Source: Amycolatopsis acidiphila
Lineage (GTDB): Bacteria > Actinomycetota > Actinomycetes > Mycobacteriales > Pseudonocardiaceae
DNA: 64,000 nucleotides
Assembly (NCBI RefSeq): GCF_021391495.1
Contig: NZ_CP090063.1
Span: forward strand, 62,001-126,000
Reading direction: 5' to 3'
Position 1 is the stretch's first letter. Each line of letters begins with the position of its first letter. The notes beneath the pieces are model-generated. The model did not search any database and had not been told where the DNA came from. It worked only from the letters and a program-made list of their open reading frames with translations. A program made the position numbers and the translations under genes. This document shows, one piece after another, positions 60,776 to 64,000 of this stretch.

Positions 60776-61364
60776 GCTGCCAGAGCGCGACCAGCGCCAG
60801 GCCGGCGAAGACGAAGCCGGCGACGCGCTGGATGAGCTGTGGCCGGATCCGGGCCCGGATCTTCTGCCCGAGGAGGATGGCGACACCGGCCACCGCGATC
60901 AGCGCCGCGAAGGCGCCGACGGCCACAGCGACGGGCTCGTTGTAGCGGGCGGTCAACCCGGCGGTGGCCAGCTGCGACGCGTCCCCCCACTCGGCGGCGA
61001 ACAGCACGCCGAACGACGTGAGCGCGGACCGGAAGAACGTCGCCGGACCGGGGCCGGACCGGACGGCGTCCTCCGCCCCGCCGCGGTCGGCGGAAAATCC
61101 CTCGCGCAGCAACAGGAAAGCACCGAGACCGAACAGCACGGCCACCACGCCGGCCACCAGGTTTTCCGGCAACAATGTCAGCGCCCGGCCGAACAGAACG
61201 GCGATCACGCATTGCACGGCGAATGCGGCGGCCACCCCGGTGAACACGGGCCACGCGCGGAACCGGGTGGTCAGGACCAGCGTCGCGACCAGCGTCTTGT
61301 CCGGCAGCTCGACGGCCAGGACCAGCGCGAACGTGCTGACCAGCGCCAGTAGTGCGGTACTCAT
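60768..61364 (-). CDS. TMEM165/GDT1-family cation transporter (UPF0016)
   Basis: The product has 198 residues with six to seven membrane helices. The two signature motifs are ELPDKT (19-24) and EWGDAS (near 124-129), on pseudo-symmetric halves, where the common form is E-x-G-D-K/R-T/S; the first has Pro and the second has Ala in place of the basic residue. Family members export Mn2+ or exchange Ca2+ for protons. The stop overlaps the convergent IclR gene by eight bases. The leader is unusual and may control translation. Confidence 0.9.
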   Translation of the reverse strand: MSTALLALVSTFALVLAVELPDKTLVATLVLTTRFRAWPVFTGVAAAFAVQCVIAVLFGRALTLLPENLVAGVVAVLFGLGAFLLLREGFSADRGGAEDAVRSGPGPATFFRSALTSFGVLFAAEWGDASQLATAGLTARYNEPVAVAVGAFAALIAVAGVAILLGQKIRARIRPQLIQRVAGFVFAGLALVALWQLI

Positions 61365-61521
61365 GCCTGTTGCTGCCCCCTTTCACTACAACGATAAAGG
61401 GGGGACACTGCGAATGCGAGCAGGTTGGAATTGCGAATTACCGTTTCAGTTACCGGTAAAACTATTTCTTCGGCGCACCGAAACAATTTCTTACCCGCGG
61501 CGCGGGCCTTACGAGGTGGGG
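61365..61521 (-). promoter_or_regulatory. Structured leader of the GDT1-type gene with hairpin over the ribosome site
   Basis: Upstream of the ATG, CCCCCTTT (61376-61383) pairs with AAAGGGGG (61396-61403) around 12 bases. On the transcript this hairpin contains the GAAAGGGGG Shine-Dalgarno, so translation would be blocked while it is folded. Further upstream lie the palindrome TTACCGGTAA and a small hairpin TTCGG-CGCA-CCGAA. The whole 157-base region is much more A/T-rich than its surroundings. Manganese exporters are often controlled by yybP-ykoY riboswitches, but I do not see that consensus here. Confidence 0.5.
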
Positions 61522-62382
61522 TTATGCCCGACCGTGCGCAGCCGGCTGCGGGGCCAGCAGCGCCTTGATCCTGGGCGCCCCTGTCCGCTCGAGCCACGTG
61601 GCGAAGGTCATCAGCCCGGGGTGCCGCCGGCGCAGGGCCGGGATGTCCGCGCTCGCCTGCGCGAGGGAGTTCATCACCTCGTACCCGGCCGCGAACCGCG
61701 GGTTGACCTTGCGCAGGTCTTCGATCGCGAGGTGCTCGTAGGGCACCGGCAGCCCGGTCGCCGCGCTGACCGCGGCCGCGATCTCCGGCGGGGTCAGCGC
61801 GTCCCCGGCCAGCTCGATGGTCTGGCCGCGGTAGGTCGCGGGGTCGGTGAACGCGAGTGCGGTGAACGCGGCGATGTCGTCGAGCGCGATGAGCTGCTGG
61901 CGGGTGTCCGGGTTCAGCGCGGTGCGCAACGTGCCGTCGCTCAGGCCGAACAGCGGGTTGAAGTAGTTCTCCATGAAGGAGGACGGCCGCAGCACGGTCG
62001 CGGACACGCCGAGCGTGGCGAGGTACTGCTCCACCCGCCATTTGTCCTGTTGAAGCCCGAGCGCGGCGAGCCGGTCGGCGAGTTGGCCGGAGCTGTGGAC
62101 GAGGTGGCCGACCCCGTGCTCGTGGGCCGCGTCGGCGATCGCCTTGCCGTCGGCGAACTCGTCCTCGCCGGGCGCGAGCGGGCCGGGATGCACGCTGAAC
62201 ACCGCGTCGACGCCCTCGAAGGACGGCGAGACGACCATCTCCGCGCCGGCCAGGGCCCGCGCCTTCGCGCTCGACGGGTCCCGGGTGACGCCCCGGACCC
62301 GCCACCCGTCCGCGAGCAGCCGTCTGGCGACGGCACCGCCCTGCTGTCCGGTGGCGCCGAAGACCACGGCGAGCCTGCTCAT
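61522..62382 (-). CDS. NmrA-like NAD(P)-binding protein
   Basis: The product has 286 residues from the ATG at 62382, with AGGAGG six bases upstream. The Rossmann motif is VVFGATGQQGGAVARRLL at about 6-23. The family pattern GVDAVFSVHPGP follows early, near 57, because the segment between the second strand and this point is about 15 residues shorter than usual. HLVHSSG near 95 and VLRPSSFMENYF near 137 are typical. Such proteins are redox sensors or quinone/atypical reductases. No partner gene is adjacent. Confidence 0.87.
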   Translation of the reverse strand: MSRLAVVFGATGQQGGAVARRLLADGWRVRGVTRDPSSAKARALAGAEMVVSPSFEGVDAVFSVHPGPLAPGEDEFADGKAIADAAHEHGVGHLVHSSGQLADRLAALGLQQDKWRVEQYLATLGVSATVLRPSSFMENYFNPLFGLSDGTLRTALNPDTRQQLIALDDIAAFTALAFTDPATYRGQTIELAGDALTPPEIAAAVSAATGLPVPYEHLAIEDLRKVNPRFAAGYEVMNSLAQASADIPALRRRHPGLMTFATWLERTGAPRIKALLAPQPAAHGRA

Positions 62383-62521
62383 GCCATCCTCCTGAAAGCG
62401 GGGCGCTAGTTCCACTTCGACAATACGGAACGGGCGCCCCGCTTGTCCAGGACCTAGGTCCCGCCAAGATCAGGACTCCGGGACCTGATGCCGTGCGGGG
62501 CGCGCGAGCAGGCTGGACAGC

Positions 62522-64000
62522 GTGGACGTACTCCAGCTGGCGAGGTGGCAGTTCGGGATCACGACCGTCTACCACTTCCTCATGGTTCCCCTGACGATCG
62601 GGCTGTCCGTGCTGGTCGCGGGCATGCAGACGGCATGGGTCCGGACCGGGCACCGCCGTTACCACGAGATGACCAAGTTCTGGGGGAAGCTCCTGCTGGT
62701 CAACTTCGCGATGGGCGTGGTGACGGGCATCGTGCAGGAGTTCCAGTTCGGGATGAACTGGAACGCCTACTCGCGGTTCGTCGGCGACGTCTTCGGCGCG
62801 CCGCTCGCGATGGAGGGGCTGGTCGCGTTCTTCGTCGAGTCGACCTTCCTCGGGCTGTGGATCTTCGGCTGGGACCGGTTGCCCAAGCGGGTGCACCTGG
62901 CGTGCGCGTGGGCCTTCTCGCTCGCGACGGTTGCCTCGGCCTACTTCATCCTCGCCGCGAACTCCTGGATGCAGCATCCCGTCGGCGTGGCCTTCGTCGA
63001 CGGCAAGCCGACGATGCGCTCGATCTGGGCGGTGCTGACCAACAACACCGCGCTCGCCGCGATCCCGCACACCATCGCGGGCGCGTTCTCGGTCGCCGCC
63101 GCGTTCATCGTCGGCGTCGCCGCCTGGCACCTGTGGCGCAAGCGCAAGACCGATGACGAGCACCGCGCGACCTGGCGGACCTCGTTGCGGCTCGGCGGCT
63201 GGGTCGGCGTGGTCGCGTTCGCGGTGCTCGCGATCACCGGCGACACGCAGGGCAAGCTGATGTTCGAGCAGCAGCCGATGAAGATGGCTTCGGCCGAGGC
63301 GCTGTGCCACACCGAGCAGCCCGCGAGCTTCTCGATCATCGCGATCGGCGACGTGGCCAGGCAGAACTGCGAGGACGTCAAGACGTTCAACGTGCCGGCG
63401 CTGCTGTCCTTCCTGGCGCACAACGACTTCAAGACGCAGGTCACCGGCGTCGAGGACCTGGTCGGGCAGTACCAGGCGAAGTACGGCACGAACTACCCGG
63501 ACGACCCGGCACTCGGCCAACTGGCGGGGAAGCCGATCGATTACACGCCGAACCTGCCGGTGACCTACTGGGGCTTCCGGATCATGATCGGCTTCGGCGC
63601 CATCTCGGCGGGCATCGGCGTGCTGGCCCTGTGGCTCACCCGCAAGGGCCGCATGCCCGACTCGAAGTGGTTCCCGCGCCTGGCATTGCTGGGTATCGCG
63701 ACTCCGTTCATCGGCAACAGCGCCGGCTGGATCTTCACCGAGATGGGCCGCCAGCCGTTCGTCGTCGTGCCGAACCCGTCGGGGGTGGACGGGGTGTGGA
63801 TGTTCACCGCGCAGGCAGTGTCGAACTTGTCCACAGGGGAGGTGTGGACCTCGTTGCTCGCGCTGACCTCGCTGTACCTGGCGCTCGGCGTGGTCGAGGT
63901 GTTCCTCATGCGCAGGTATGTCCGCGGTGGGGTCGAGGGTGTGCTGCCACCCGAGAAACCCAAGCAGGACAACGATTCCGGCGATGCGCTCGCCTTCGCG
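62522..64000 (+). CDS. cydA: Cytochrome bd ubiquinol/menaquinol oxidase subunit I (runs off window end)
   Basis: From the GTG at 62522 an uninterrupted frame of 493 codons reaches the last base without a stop. The haem b595 ligand His18 is in ARWQFGITTVYHF, and the sequence has nine predicted helices. GDTQGKLMFEQQPMKMASAEAL near 240-261 and GWIFTEMGRQPF near 403-414 are diagnostic; GRQPF has Phe where GRQPW is usual. The quinol loop is short. Two Cys (CHTEQP and NCEDV) lie in the outer loop. It should be followed by cydB. It reduces oxygen at high affinity with menaquinol. Confidence 0.95.
   Translation, partial: MDVLQLARWQFGITTVYHFLMVPLTIGLSVLVAGMQTAWVRTGHRRYHEMTKFWGKLLLVNFAMGVVTGIVQEFQFGMNWNAYSRFVGDVFGAPLAMEGLVAFFVESTFLGLWIFGWDRLPKRVHLACAWAFSLATVASAYFILAANSWMQHPVGVAFVDGKPTMRSIWAVLTNNTALAAIPHTIAGAFSVAAAFIVGVAAWHLWRKRKTDDEHRATWRTSLRLGGWVGVVAFAVLAITGDTQGKLMFEQQPMKMASAEALCHTEQPASFSIIAIGDVARQNCEDVKTFNVPALLSFLAHNDFKTQVTGVEDLVGQYQAKYGTNYPDDPALGQLAGKPIDYTPNLPVTYWGFRIMIGFGAISAGIGVLALWLTRKGRMPDSKWFPRLALLGIATPFIGNSAGWIFTEMGRQPFVVVPNPSGVDGVWMFTAQAVSNLSTGEVWTSLLALTSLYLALGVVEVFLMRRYVRGGVEGVLPPEKPKQDNDSGDALAFA

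Noticed and set aside
61365..61521. yybP-ykoY manganese riboswitch
   Set aside because: The conserved loop sequences of that motif are not visible. Only the generic hairpin over the ribosome site is supported.
1..64000. Many long open frames antisense to or out of frame with clear genes, some over 500 codons
   Set aside because: Their translations are Arg/Pro/Ala-rich with no domains, as expected for shadow frames at very high GC. In each case the other frame gives a recognisable protein.
1..64000. CRISPR arrays, insertion sequences, prophage genes or integrases
   Set aside because: No regularly spaced repeats, transposase, integrase or phage structural genes were recognised anywhere in the window.

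Overview
The window is chromosomal DNA of a high-GC actinobacterium. Pervasive G/C at third codon positions, frequent GTG starts, SigE-type and other ECF sigma factors, DUF5926 and DUF6474 proteins, an MmyB-type XRE regulator, a branched-chain keto-acid dehydrogenase operon and IdeR-type iron boxes together suggest a Pseudonocardiales member, most like Amycolatopsis. That genus assignment is inference from gene content. I see no complete insertion sequence, prophage, CRISPR array or rRNA. There is one tRNA, tRNA-Gly(GCC), and two clear gene remnants.

Layout. 1-2.2 kb: copper-handling cluster (membrane protein, YcnI, CopC, CopD) on the minus strand. 2.5-6.1 kb: a four-gene osmoprotectant ABC importer. 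6.1-10.5 kb: DUF6474, a TM0106-type RecB-like nuclease, a short-chain dehydrogenase and UDP-glucose dehydrogenase. 10.5-15.2 kb: an ECF sigma factor coupled to a two-domain VOC protein, a decayed MFS exporter facing an MmyB-type regulator across two copies of a palindrome, a NarL-type two-component system and a 27-residue membrane peptide. 15.2-22.7 kb: a minus-strand envelope locus with an acyltransferase, a 1239-residue glycosyltransferase/glycosyltransferase/coiled-coil/FkbM-methyltransferase fusion, and two paralogous membrane-anchored proteins. 22.7-26.2 kb: TetR, ABC exporter and DUF72. 26.2-29.7 kb: bkdABC-like keto-acid dehydrogenase. 30.1-34.3 kb: M20 peptidase and a glutamate-type ABC importer. 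34.3-38.8 kb: a tandem winged-helix protein, a beta-solenoid membrane protein and a broken phospholipase C gene.

39-42 kb: an ECF sigma factor fused to its own zinc-finger/transmembrane anti-sigma part, then a Fpg/Nei glycosylase. 42.2-50 kb: LytS-type kinase, S49 peptidase, LytTR regulator, two small membrane proteins and two sodium:solute symporters, read here as a candidate carboxylate sensing and uptake module. 50-55 kb: rhodanese, DUF4328, P450, DUF5926, DUF952 and a SigE-type sigma factor with a membrane partner. 55-59.1 kb: ferritin behind tandem iron boxes, arginine deiminase, CPBP protease, an F420/PPOX oxidoreductase and a DUF2470 protein behind another iron box. 59.2-64 kb: an unknown protein with an IclR regulator, a GDT1-type cation transporter with a structured leader, an NmrA-type protein and a CydA that runs off the end.

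The strongest leads are the GT/GT/FkbM fusion translationally coupled to a membrane protein, the LytS/S49/LytTR/symporter module, the GDT1 leader in which a hairpin occupies the ribosome binding site, the iron-box pairings, and the self-contained ECF/anti-sigma fusion.
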